A stretch of 64,000 nucleotides of DNA, taken from contig QPFY01000003.1 in assembly GCA_003665825.1 (NCBI GenBank), positions 1,736,001 through 1,800,000 of the forward strand. The letters are read 5' to 3'. Shown here in pieces: positions 47,707 to 58,881 of the stretch. A model generated the notes under the pieces. The model was not told the origin of the DNA. It searched no databases and saw nothing but the letters and a program-made list of their open reading frames with translations. A program made the translations under genes and the position numbers. How positions within the stretch are numbered: the stretch's first letter is position 1; every line of letters starts with the position of its first letter. Source of the stretch: Microbotryum silenes-acaulis. Lineage: Eukaryota; Basidiomycota; Microbotryomycetes; Microbotryales; Microbotryaceae.

Positions 47707-50700
47707 ATGTTTATTGTGCTGATCGAATGTCCTGCGCTTTTACCGCCAACTGGGTCCCCGCTTGGCTTATCACGTGTGCCCACCCCCACCATCCCGTCGA
47801 TCGTTGCCCTTCGCCTCCTCCAAAGGGATCCGACCGCGCTCGAATTGCTCTCATCGCATTGGAAGACCTGGGCACGCGCCGATACGAAAGCATTCCATGA
47901 ACCCAGCACCTCAAAGTCTACCGCACAGAAGGGCGAGGAAGCCGGGGACGGGGACGGGGACGGCCGAACCTGTGCAGCTGACGTCGAAGAGGTGTCGTCA
48001 AAGGCTGTGCTACCGATAGGTGACCGCATCACCTGGTCAGGATGGGACGAGATCGCTTCAGAAACATCAACGAGGTCAGTTGGAGCTGTCTATACGCCAC
48101 GTACGCCACGAGCCTCACCCGTCCTTGTGACTTGGATCTCTTGCCCCTGCCCCTGCCCGGTGCCACCCCACCTCCCCACCTCGCTCGGGCCCCCCTACCT
48201 TGCCCCTGGCTGACGCGATTTCCGGCCTTGACGTGATCGCAGACGGCTCCTCATCATCGCATATGCTTCACTTGGACTTGTCATATGGGACTGCTCGGTC
48301 CTCGACGCGTGGCATGAGATGGCCAATATCCGAACGATTGTAGACGCCCCCACAAGTGGTGCCGTCCAGGCCGAGGTTGCCGACACCAAGCCCGGCGCAA
48401 TCGTCAGCGCATGCATCATCCCTCCCGCATTCGCACCAGTCTCGAACGATAGTCCTCTTCTAGCGGTCGTCACCAGAGCCTCCGATGCCCCGCCAGGATC
48501 GTCAGCGCGGTTTGGACTCGCACCAAACGCGTTCGTTTTCATCTACTCTCTGGCTTCGGGTACGGTTGTACATTCTTGGTCACTTCCCGGGACTCCACAT
48601 CGTGTCTCGGCAAATTGTCGACAGGTCGTCGTGTCGACGTCATCACCTCTTGCCTTGCACGTTTATTCCTCCTCCGATTTCAAGGCCTTGAAATTTTCGC
48701 CCATCCGCGAGCTCGCCCCGAGTCCAATTGACGGTTCACCCGTATTTGACCTCGGCCGAGGCGGACGGGCACTCGCCTACGCGACAGATCGTAAGGTTAT
48801 TTCCGGTTCATCCTCTGCGGCTCGGTTCGACGAACGCAACGTCGCTCGGCCCGGAACCGGGATCCTCGCTCAGCGTGGCTTCTTTGACTCCGACGAAGCA
48901 AGTTCTACTCGGCGATCAAGCGCCTCGACATCCTACGACCGCGCCGCGTTTTTTGAAGATGCGAGAGTAGCTGGAGCCGTCGGCGGTGAAGTTGCCAAGC
49001 GAGTAGGAGGCGGTATGCTCAACGGGGCGAAGGCGATCGGCAATTTCGGCTACAACTACTGGACAAGCTCGACGGGATCCTCCGCCGACCCGGAGGCCAA
49101 TACCGCGGGGTTTGGAGAAGGCGATGCTCCGGCCAGAGCTTCATCGAGATCTTCCCCGTTGCCTTCTCTATTACGTCCCGGGGATCGGTCACCAGTTACT
49201 CCCACCTCCAATGCGACCTTCGCAACCGCTCGACAGTCGAACGACGCGCAGCCGTCATCAACTTCCGGCGCCGTGCTCATCATCGACCTAAGGGCCCTTT
49301 CGAAGACGAAAGCCAGTCATCGCATCCCTCATGGTCGTACGCCATCTCCCCCCGTCTTGGCTCATTTCCGAGCGCACCAATCTCCAATCGCTGCGCTGTC
49401 GCTGACACCTTCGAGCGGCTCGATCCTGGTCGCACCTTCGAACGGCCACTACTTTGACGTGTTTGAGCTCAAACCCAACAGACGGACTAGGGGATCATTC
49501 AATGACGGAGACCACGCTGACAAAGTGTGGCACCGATACCGACTCAATCGTGGACTGACGGCAGCTCGAACGACGACTGTGTCCTGGTCCGAGGATGCGA
49601 GATTGGTCGCGATTGGAACCGGCAAAGGGACGACCCACGTGTATGCCCTCAACCCGACAGGGGGTAGACCAGATCTCTCGAGTCACTTGCAGCCGCGCGT
49701 CGTCAATGAGCAGAATCTGGCTCCGTTGTCGACTTCCCTCTCTACGATCGCCAGGATCAGAAGAGGGCTAACGGCCGAACAAATCAAGGAGGAATCGAGC
49801 GTCGATGCGTTGCTTGCACTCGCTCCGCGGAGCGTGTTCGTGTCCAAGGCAACCTCGGCGTCGAGTAGTCTTAGGCCGGAGCCACTTTGGCCGAAGACAA
49901 CATCGTCGAAAACTTCGCTCTCTCAGGATCTCCTACTATTCTATCCTGCTTCTGCAACCTGTGTGCTCGAACGCTTGCAAGCCTCTCCCGCCCCAGCGAC
50001 CACGACCGAGGCAGCTTCACGGGGCGACGTTGGCCGACTAGCCTCCACCGCAGTGTCGGGTCTGACGCAACTCATGAAGTCTCGTGGAGGTGCTACTTCG
50101 ATTGCTACATCGGCGCGTTCGGACAAGAAGGACTGGCAGATTCGTTCTTCGGCCAAGGCCGAGTGGGCCCTCGCCACGGATGCGCAGCAGCTGGTAGGCG
50201 AAGGAGACCCACTCGAGGTGAACGCTTTTGCAAGTGGCCAAACGAAGAAGCATTATACTCGGTCAGATAGTTTCGCCTCCAGCCCGTGCATTTTGCTCTT
50301 CTTAGCTGACTCTGACCCCTTGGGCGCCATTCCCCAGCTGTTCGGCCCAAGCCGAAATCGAGACTTTCTCCCGGTCCCCGAGGGTCCTGCCTCGGTCGCT
50401 GTACGCGTCCCAGCAGTTCAACTTCTTCGCCCTTCCTCGCGATTATGTGACACAAGAGGCTTCTGGTATGGTCCCTCGGCCGCTCAAACGACTCGAGATG
50501 CGCTCCGAGGTCGAGGTCAGGGAAGGTCGATCGGCACTCAGCGTCGACCGTGACGAGGGGCCTTCCTTTTCGCCCGAACGAACCGATGCCGCGAGTGCGG
50601 CGGCATTCGACCAGCCGATCAAATCGGCGATGCAGACAATACTCGATGATCCGATGGTTGCTCTGCCTTCGTCGTCGCCCTCTGGAGTTGTCGATGCGTT

Positions 50701-51352
50701 CGCACACCATCCCGGGTTCCCGAACGGCGTTGCGGGGAAGCAAGGTCGGCACGCGCACAGCGGCCTGGCGATCCCGATCCGAGTCGGCGCGACCGTTCGT
50801 CAAGGCCTCGTCAATACCGTCCGAGGTGTCGTCGCCATGTCGGTTCCTGCAGGTCAACACCTGAGACGACGCACGAGTGGTTCGACGAGCGCGACGAGCG
50901 GCGAGTGTTGTTCGTCGAGCGTCTCGTTCGAAGACGATGCGGTCTTCGCCACGAGGGACGACGAGAGCGCCTCGACGACGTGCACGAGCGAGGTGGACGA
51001 GGAGGATGACGATCGCAAGCTTGATCGAGAGGAGGAAGACTGCGGGGGTGAGGAGGGGGACGAGGTCGATGAAGCGGCATGGGGCTGGGGCGATGACGAT
51101 ATTCGTTTCGATTCATCGACAACGACAACCACGCCCAAAGACTCTTTACGAACGAGGCGCAGATCGGACTCGATTGCTAAAGTGCCGTTCGAAGAGGATT
51201 TTGACGACTTTGTACCACAAGTTCAACTCGTCGTTTCTACCGCCCAAGCCAAAGGTCGAGGTCGCCAGTCTGCAGCGAAGGCCAAGGCGGCGGGGCCGGT
51301 GACAACGTTGTCGACAACGACGACGGTCGCGAGTGGAGATGATACGCAGTAG
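47707..51352 (+). CDS. BCAS3-like WD40 protein, possibly phagophore-associated
   Basis: Exons 47707-48074, 48243-50261 and 50338-51352 join in frame to 1133 aa. WD40-type strands include PIGDRITWSGWDEIASE, RLLIIAYASLGLVIWDCSVL and AFVFIYSLASGTVVHSWSLP, with VLAHFRAHQSPIAALSLTPS, GHYFDVFELKP, TTVSWSEDARLVAIGTGKGT and THVYAL in the second half. After the third exon join, FNFFALPRDYVTQEASGMVP and PRPLKRLEMRSEVEV match the BCAS3 domain. A Ser/Asp/Glu-rich C-terminus ends the protein. Human BCAS3 binds phosphoinositides and works with PHAF1 at autophagic membranes, so a similar role is inferred. The start codon is the least certain part: the first 40 residues are weakly supported. Confidence 0.78.
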
Positions 51353-51863
51353 TGGTGCGTCGCGGATGTTCTTTTAGGATTTCATGTCGGCGTTTAAGAC
51401 ATGTTTCGTCTTCTGATTGCGTCTGTAGGATTCTTCTTCTTCAAATGATTGCTTCCGATCGTCTGTCGTCTTGACTCGGCCAAGTGCACACACTTTTATT
51501 TTTTGACTTGGGCCCACCGCAACATAGTGTGTCAGTTGTAGTTTTAAGCTCAAAGCAAACTGTGATTGTTATGATATCGGACAGATGAGACCTCGGGAGT
51601 GAAGTTCCGAGACGCGGTGTCAGTAATGTGTTTTCGACTGGTCTTTGCCGCGTAAGCGCTTCGGCCGGCGGTCGATCGCCGGGTGGGATCGGCATTGGCC
51701 CGCAGTTGGCTGTGGCAGCTTGCGGCAGCTTACGGCAGCTTGTTGCTGCTGGCGGCAGCTGGAAGGTCGGAGAAGCAGAGCTCGCGCCTGCGTCGTCGTT
51801 TGTGCTTCACACCTTCCAACCTCAACTACGTGCTTCACACCTTCCAACCTCAACTACATCAAC
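51353..51863. repeat. MIX17 upstream region with two short tandem repeats
   Basis: At 51711-51760 five 10-bp units related to GGCAGCTTGC follow each other in exact register. At 51802-51829 and 51830-51857 a 28-bp unit beginning GTGCTTCACACCTTCC is duplicated perfectly. The second copy ends six bases before the MIX17 start codon, so the duplication lies in the 5' UTR. Confidence 0.85.
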
Positions 51864-52581
51864 ATGCCTCGCTCATCTCGCTCTTCGGGAGGTCGACCTG
51901 CTGCTCGACCCGCTGCACCGGCTCCTTCGCACCAACAGAGCCGTGGCGCGCACACCCAGTACGCTCCCATTCCCCTCGTCACCACCTCCACCTCCACATG
52001 CGGATGCTGACCATTCCAGTCTTCTCCCTCATAGAGCTGCACCACCGGCACGCACCACTCCCGCTGGTGTTCCCGCTCCCCATGCCGGCCAGCCCCAACA
52101 ACCGGGCATGCTCGCTAACGTGGGTCCGCTTGCCCATCTCGCACAGACTGAATCCAAGCGTTACCCCAACCTGACAGCTGACCTCTGTTCCCATCGACTC
52201 CGATCTGACAGATTGCCTCGACCGCCGCTGGTGTCGGTATGGGTTCCGTCATCGGCCACGGTGTCAGCAACATGCTCTTTGGCGGTCGATCGTCCGAGGC
52301 CGCCCCCGTTGCGGAGCCGCAACAACAGTCGTACGACGAGAGGAGGATGGGTGGAAGCTGTGACATTCAAGCCAGAGGTGAGAATCGGATGGAGTGGTAT
52401 AGTCTTGTGGGAAATTCGCGCGGTGTGGCAAGGTAGCTTGCAGTTCAGCTGACATGTGACGGTCCTCTGCCTGTCCCCAGACTTTACCCAATGCCTCAAC
52501 GCGGCCGGATCCGATATGAACGCGTGCAGCTTTTACCTTGAGCAACTCACGCAATGCCAGCAAGCCGCTAAACAATACTAG
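51864..52581 (+). CDS. MIX17: Mix17 / CHCHD2-10-like twin CX9C protein
   Basis: Mitochondrial intermembrane-space protein. Exons 51864-51958, 52035-52119, 52212-52377 and 52481-52581 join in frame to 148 aa. The N-terminus MPRSSRSSGGRPAARPAAP is the family's basic, Pro/Ala-rich start. A hydrophobic central helix reads ASTAAGVGMGSVIGHGVSNM. The C-terminal CHCH fold has CDIQARDFTQC and CSFYLEQLTQC, two CX9C pairs, ending KQY. The Mia40 disulfide relay would oxidise these cysteines. I chose donor GTGGGT at 52120, which gives the smooth join GMLAN-IASTAAG; a later GC donor would also stay in frame but adds residues atypical of the family. Confidence 0.9.
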
Positions 52582-53650
52582 ACGGGTCGCGGGTCGCGGG
52601 TCGCACCGGAAGGAGATCGCTTTCTCTTGCGCACGGATCTTTTCTTGGGGTGAAAAGCTGTCGAACTGCAATGAACGTTGGATTGGCTAACTGACATTCT
52701 TTGAGTGTGGAGAGACGTTGTTAGTTGATCGTTGATCGTTGGACCAGGTCAATCATCGAAATAGTCGAGCACACTCGGTCACAGGCTCGGTATGATTACG
52801 CGAGAAAATCTTGGCCTGCACCGGGAGGGCTGCGTCAGCGTACGGCTTTGATGTCAAGCCAGTGCGTAAAGTCCGTCAGAAATACGACCTCCTCTTCCCT
52901 GTCCGTTCTCTCTCTCGAAAAATCTCCACTCTACCGTACCGGTCTACCTCAGTCGCCGGTACCTAGCTTAATTTTTTGAGAGGTTTCAGGAACCGGATCG
53001 TCGGCGGTTGCGGATTTGGGCCGCTCCGATTCGGTGATGATCGATGATCCTCGGTCTGAACCTCATTCGGTAGAATGTGTGGTGAATACCAGCGGCGGTC
53101 CCTTCGGGATCGGTGGTCAGTAACTAGATGTTCCACCTTCGTTCGGGCCGCTCTCCTGGGCGCGAACTGAAAGTGTGCTGTCCCGCCCTGCGAATCGGAC
53201 AGGGACAGGAAAACCGAGAGGGAATTGACCGAGAAAGTTGCGCAGAAGAATCCCTGGCAGAGGGGTCCGCCAGCCACGTGCTGGCATCAGACACATCAGA
53301 ATGAACTGGCTAGTAAATGGTGAGTTATCCCGAGTCATGGGCCTTGTACTGTCGCCGATTGGGCATCGAGAGTGGCTGCACCGTGTCCGTCGTGCAAGGT
53401 TGAAGACGTGCCATGCGCGATCGAACCCTCCCATCGGAGCTGACTTCTGTCGGCAAAGTTGCCCGACCAGCCGCGGCGAGCTGCCGCTCTCGTCGTCCCG
53501 ACTCCATCATCGACCGGCGCCGAGGACGAGGTGAGCCTCTAAGCGCCTCAATCGCCGTCGGCACCGCGGGCATCCTGAGACTTGAAAGTTCCTCATCGCT
53601 CGGTTTCTTCCTGATCTCGATTAGGAGCAGCGGAAGTTAGACCCAGTCGA
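52582..53650. other. Intergenic region, no gene seen
   Basis: About 1.1 kb between MIX17 and the first arrestin-like gene. It contains a triplicated GGGTCGC stretch just after the MIX17 stop and otherwise unremarkable sequence. Several short frames on both strands lack support. Confidence 0.5.
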
Positions 53651-55882
53651 ATGCGGTCGTCTACAGGCGACGAAGGCGCGAGTTCGACGGGCACGGGCAC
53701 AGGAACGGGCACAGGAACGGGCACGTCGACCCCAAGCAGCTCTGGCAAGCTGTCTCGCAACACCTCGCCCTCGGCCGCTCGATCTCGATCACCGGCAGGG
53801 TACTGGGGTCGACCTGGCGCAGCTGGATCGAGATCGTCGTCGACCGGCTCGTTCTTGTCGCGTCTCGTCGATACACCCTCCCTCAAGGTCAGTTTCGTCT
53901 GTTTCGGTGCCCTCGCTTCGCAGTCGAGCTGAGCCCGAACGGGGACACGTCGCCGCGAGAGGCCGAGCCGCCAGTGGTCAAAGAATATGAGCTGACGAGG
54001 CCATTATCCTGTTTATAGGTTAATTTTACGGAGGACCTGCTTTTCCTCCATCCTGGCCCACCCGATCAGCCGACGTACGACCCCAGCGTCGAGGGCACGT
54101 GAGTCGCGTTCGCTTCGGTCATCCCGCTCGATAACGGGATATCCGTCCGGAGTTCTCGTCTTTGAACGGGTGAAGGCACAACATCCACCCCCTATCACGA
54201 CTGATCCGCGTCCACACCCTGACATTGGACTGTTCTCCTTTCCAGCGTGACCCTGTACCTCCCCAAAGGCCGTACCTTGCGTCACCTCTCGGTCAAGCTC
54301 CAAGGTATCTGCTCGATCGGGTTTCAGCACCGACCATACGAAACCTTCACCTGCCTCGAGAAGGAGTTGACGCTCGTGCGCGACATTGAAGGCGGCGCCG
54401 ACACCTATCTTGAGCGTGGCGAACACATCTTCTCGTTCTCCATCTTGGTCCCGTCCAATACGGCACCTTATGAACGCAATGCATACGGAAGGGTGCGCCA
54501 TTTTGTATCGGCCAAGGCCAAAGGTCTCGGCAACTTTGGCGATCTTAAGAGCGAGGACAAGAACCTCTACCTCGTCGTCAATGTAGGTGTTTTACATCAA
54601 CCGGATTAGAGCCCGAGGTGGAGTCTTCCGGAGACTGACTCGTGTTCCACGGTTGCTTTGGATAGCCTGGCGGCGCCGGAGAATCTCAACCCCCACCACC
54701 TCTGGACTACAAGTTCGAAGGCGCGTCCGACGATCTTGGACCCTACACGCTCGCACTGCAGTCGCAATTTATCATAATTGCTGGTACGTGGAGCCCCTCA
54801 CCTTCCGGATCGCAGTTTACTAATGTTTTGACCACCCCAACGCGACTAGGTCTGATCCTCTTCCGCTTCCGTCTTCTCGGGCCTCCGTCGCCAATTGCCA
54901 TCTACTCGATCCGGCTCAAGGTGCTTCAGTACTTCACCCTCACCGCACCCTCCGACCCCAACTACGTCGAGAAACCCCCACCCGAATCACGCACCGTGTT
55001 CCTGCTTGACCTGGCCCACCTACCCAACGGAGGTGATCCGGAGGTGGCCATCGAGGCCGAAGCTCTTGGCGGCGGCGGCGTTCGTTCAGGTTCGCAGACG
55101 CCTCGATCAGGGCCTTGGTTCGTCTTGAAGGCCGGTGAAGAGTACAAGGTCACGCATTTGGCCAGGTTCTTGAATGATAACATCTTGCGTGGCTCGACCG
55201 TCGAAGGCATCGAGACGGGCATTCATATCCGTCACGAGATCGCGGTCGAGGTGACGTATTCGGCTTGGAACGAGGACGAGAGGTCGGCTGCGGCAGTGGC
55301 GGCGGAGAGAGAACGAAGCTTGACTCGGAAGGGGAAGAATCGGGAGGGCCCCAAGGAGTATGAAAAAAAGCTGTTCTTGGTGACCAAGCCGATCGACATT
55401 TTCTCGGTGAGTAGCGCAGATCAACGCAGATGCTGGAGCTTCGATTCTGGAAGTTGACGGTCGGGGCTTTGCGACAGTGCTGCTCGTGGTTGGACTCGCT
55501 GACGTTGCCCGAGTACTCGGTCGATGATCCGATCCCTCCACCTGATCCGGATCAAGAGATCCCTTGCACGTGCGGTTACTCGATGGCAAGGTGAGTTGGC
55601 TCACACTCTTTAGCAGTAGAGTCGATTCGGGAATTCGACTGATGGAAGTCCTCCGCCCTGTTGCGTCTCAGGATCGTCGGGCGACACGGCGATTTCTTGA
55701 AAGAGGTTGGGTGGGAAGGCGAAAGCAGTGGGTTGACGTTCGCTACTCAGTATAAACACGATCAAGGGACGTCGAGCCATCCGGGAAGCGGGGCGAACAG
55801 CCCGGCACTCTCGGATGAGAGGAGGGGCCGACCGCCGGTCCGACAATTTTATCAGGGGTTTCAATCGTTGTCGCTGAATTAG
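53651..55882 (+). CDS. Arrestin-like protein A (alpha-arrestin fold)
   Basis: Start MRSSTGDEGASS. A run of Gly-Thr pairs from a 12-bp DNA repeat and a Ser-rich region follow. After an intron (CTCAAG|GTCAGT), arrestin-N blocks appear: VNFTEDLLFLHP, VTLYLPKGRTLRHLSVKLQG, YETFTCLEKELTLV, YLERGEHIFSFSILVPSNTA and GRVRHFVSAKAKGLG. The C-lobe shows PPPPLDYKFEG, FRLLGPPSPIAIYSIRLKVL and IRHEIAVEVTYSAW, with FLVTKPIDIFSC before an intron. A final part includes CTCGYSM and a Ser-rich tail ending QSLSLN. This is the fold of fungal arrestin-related trafficking adaptors, which link membrane cargo to Rsp5-type ligases. I found no strict PPxY motif in the parts read. The next gene is a tandem paralogue. 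Internal exon borders are approximate. Confidence 0.78.
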
Positions 55883-56310
55883 GATAAGTGCTTGAATACT
55901 GTAGAACTTAGAGGCCGTGATGGATTTTTTTGGGGGTCACTTTGTCAGAGAACTACCTAGATTGTAACACTTTTGCATATGCAACACATACACCGCGGGA
56001 GTGTAGCTTCTGATACCGAAGACCTTCGTGTGTGTGGGGTAAAAATAGGTCCGGCCGCGGGATCTGCGCGGGCGGCGGAGGAAGGTGCCTGAAGAAGGAA
56101 CCAAGTCATAAATGAAGCGGACGCGCGCCTATGCGGTTGGACTATTGGCTGGCTCGGAAATAAGCGCGTGCTGAACCACTTTCTTCCCGGTTTTTACCCG
56201 AGCGCACGAGCTCTCGCGTGTGCCTCGACTTGGTCAGCCTCGTCTCGTTATCGCTCTGACTCTCTCCCTCACTCCCGTTCTCCTGGACTACTGGCGTGCG
56301 GGCAAGGACC
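55883..56310. other. Intergenic region between the two arrestin-like genes
   Basis: 428 bp holding the 3' UTR of copy A and the promoter of copy B. No additional gene is seen. Confidence 0.5.
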
Positions 56311-58627
56311 ATGCCCACGGCTTTTGGAGGCCATGGTCGGGGCACGGCCTCGTCCCGGTTCACGCGAGAGGCAGGGGGAGCCAGCACGTCGAATCAAGTC
56401 AGCGGAGGCGCGACGCCCAATTCACCCTCGAGCTCGACTTCGCCCTCGCTCCCCGGTGGCTCCAACATGATGTGGAGCGGCGCTTCGAATCAACGCTCGA
56501 ACGGGAGCGGGGTCCGAACCTCCATCGCGAGTACGAACTCGTTCGACGCCACCAAGGCCAAGAGTGGGGGTGCACCCGGGTTGTTCTCGTTGGTTGGGTT
56601 GGCTCAGCCGACTTTGGAGGTGAGTTCCGTCGAGCGGCTCTCGAGGACCTCACGAGACCGTCGAATTTCCGAATTGGACGGCCCGAAGGAATCGAAGCGG
56701 ATAAAGTTGGGGAAGGATCGAATGAAATGTCGACCACATTCCTTTAGGGGAACGAGAAGCTGAAGACCTGACGAAAAATACTCTGGTACGCTCCATATCC
56801 GATGTCTAGGTCCACCTCGCCGAAGACCTCCTGTTCCTTCACCCCGCCGCGCCGGACGAAATTTCCGATGACCCCGTCGTGCAAGGCACCGTGACCCTGT
56901 ACCTCTCCAAGAAACGCAACCTCACCCATCTAGCGGTCAAGTTGATTGGGCGTCAGGATATCTCGTGGGGTGATTCGTCGCCGTATGAGAGCTCCATCAC
57001 GTTGGATAAGGAGGTGCAGCTGCTCGCCAAAGGGCAAGAGCTTGTTTTGGAAAAGGGGTACGTGGGACCGCTCTTGGTGCTTCTTTCAAGGCAATCCGGG
57101 TCAAATGCTGACGTGTTTTGGCACCTTGATATATACAGATACCACAAATTCGAGTTCGAGTTCTTGGTACCGAGTTCGACGCCAACATCGTGAGTGCAAG
57201 CTGCCCACGGAGATGGCCTGACTTATACCCGTGCTGACCATCACCGGAGTGGACAGTGAGAGGTCCGTATTTGGTCGCGTGCGGTACACGCTCGTAGCCA
57301 AAGCAAAAGGCATTGGTCAACTCAACGGTGACATTTCGTCGCATGAGAAGCTGTTATTCCTCGCCACCAACGTAAGTACAAATCCGGCAATTTCCGTAGC
57401 CCGAAATCACACTCTGACCTTGCCTATTCTTGACGATTCATTGTATATCCAGCCCGGTGGCGCTGGCCCATCTCGACCGCCTCCTCCCTTGGATCATCGT
57501 CATGAAGGTTTTGTCGATGACCTCGGCTTGTACACGATGGCTTGCCAATCGACCTACAGCATGGTCGGCGGACTCGTCCTCCTCCGCTTCGAACTCGTTG
57601 CACCCCCGTCCCATGTCGTCCTCTACGCTATCAAGGTCAAGATCAACCAATACTTCCACCTCATTTCTCCTTCGGACCCCAACAAGAGGTCATTACCCCC
57701 CGTCGACGTCAAGACCGTCATGCATCTCGACGGTACACGTCCGCCAAACTTTGGCAAGGTTGACGATGCAGTGTTGGCTTCGTATGCGGCGGCGAGAAAC
57801 GATCCGACCAAGGCGTCGTCGCCGCTCAAAGTGCTCCAACCGGGTGAAGGGTACAAGATTCACCACTTGTCTCGGTTCCCGAACGACACAGTTTTGAGGC
57901 CTTCGACCCCAACATGGAGCAATGCCTCGATCCGCGTCCGACACGTCGTCGCGCTTGAATTGACCTATCGCGTCCTGAGTCCCGAGGAAATTCGTGATGG
58001 TCAGCTGGTGAACAAGGTCAAGGAACGGGACGACAAGGGCAAAGAAAAGATCAAGGATCGCAAGAAGCTCGTCGTTTCAAGACCTTTCGAGATCTTTTCG
58101 TGCATGTGCTTTGTCGATTCCTTGTCCTTGCCGGCGTACACTCGGGTCGATCCCAACTTGTCGCCGACGGGTCCGTTGCCGAGGGTCACTTCTTCAGATG
58201 GCTTGTTGCAGAGGTTTGACGTCGGGACGGATGAGCCGGAGAAGCCACCTCCTTGTGTTTGCGGATACCAGCTCAGGCAGTGAATCTTCACAGAATGCTT
58301 CTGTTTCGCTGCCAATTAGCCCGCGATGCTGACCCTCTGCGATTCTTCGATAGGGTGATCAAATTCCAAGGGGCCGATCTCTTGCGCGAACCAGGCGAAG
58401 AGGGTCTTACCTACCCCGTCGTCAAGGACTCTGACAGCCCCGTCACCTCGCCCAGTGCGACCTATCGAGAAACGCGATCCAACCCCTTCTTCCGTCGCGA
58501 GGCCTCCTACAACGATCGCTTGGGTCTCGGTTCAATGAGCCTGACGAGCCCACCCCTCGGTGCTGCTTCGAGTAGTCCTTCCATCTCGCCGCCTGTGCAA
58601 GATGCGAGTCGATCGAGCAGCGCCTGA
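56311..58627 (+). CDS. Arrestin-like protein B, tandem paralogue of A
   Basis: Start MPTAFGGHGRGTASS, then a Ser/Asn/Gly-rich N-terminus. After an intron, VHLAEDLLFLHPAAPD and VTLYLSKKRNLTHLAVKLIG mirror copy A. Then come SSPYESSITLDKEVQLL, FEFEFLVPSSTPT and GRVRYTLVAKAKGIG. PGGAGPSRPPPPLDHRHEG follows an intron at the same place as PGGAGESQPPPPLD in copy A. The C-lobe has LRFELVAPPSHVVLYAIKVK, LQPGEGYKIHHLSRFPND and IRVRHVVALELTYRVL, with SRPFEIFSCMC, then CVCGYQLR before the last intron. The 3' exon gives VIKFQGADLLREPG and a Ser/Pro tail. Shared exon structure with copy A shows tandem duplication. No strict PPxY was seen. Confidence 0.78.
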
Positions 58628-58881
58628 GGCAGCCCAATCTACCTTCCCTATCTTCCTGTGCCTTGTGTTTCTGACCATTATCAGTCTTTGTTCTATATCT
58701 TGGTACCAAGTGAAAAAGAAAGTGAAAGGCGGCTCTCGCGCGAGTGAACTACCAGTGTCATCCTGTCTTTTCACTCTGGCCCGTCAGTCACATACGCCCG
58801 TTTGGATCATTGATCCCTTTTCTCATTACATATATCGCTAATCCAATCTCCAAGACGTTTGCACATTATAGTCCAAAAGAA
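58628..58881. other. Convergent 3' intergenic region
   Basis: 254 bp between the stops of arrestin B (+) and leucyl-tRNA synthetase (-). AT-richer than the flanks. It would contain both 3' UTRs, and a TACATATATCGC stretch near 58829 lies there. Confidence 0.5.

Noticed and set aside
52141..52211. A GC-AG intron as the second MIX17 intron
   Set aside because: It would keep frame, but the canonical GTGGGT donor at 52120 also does and gives a join closer to the family.
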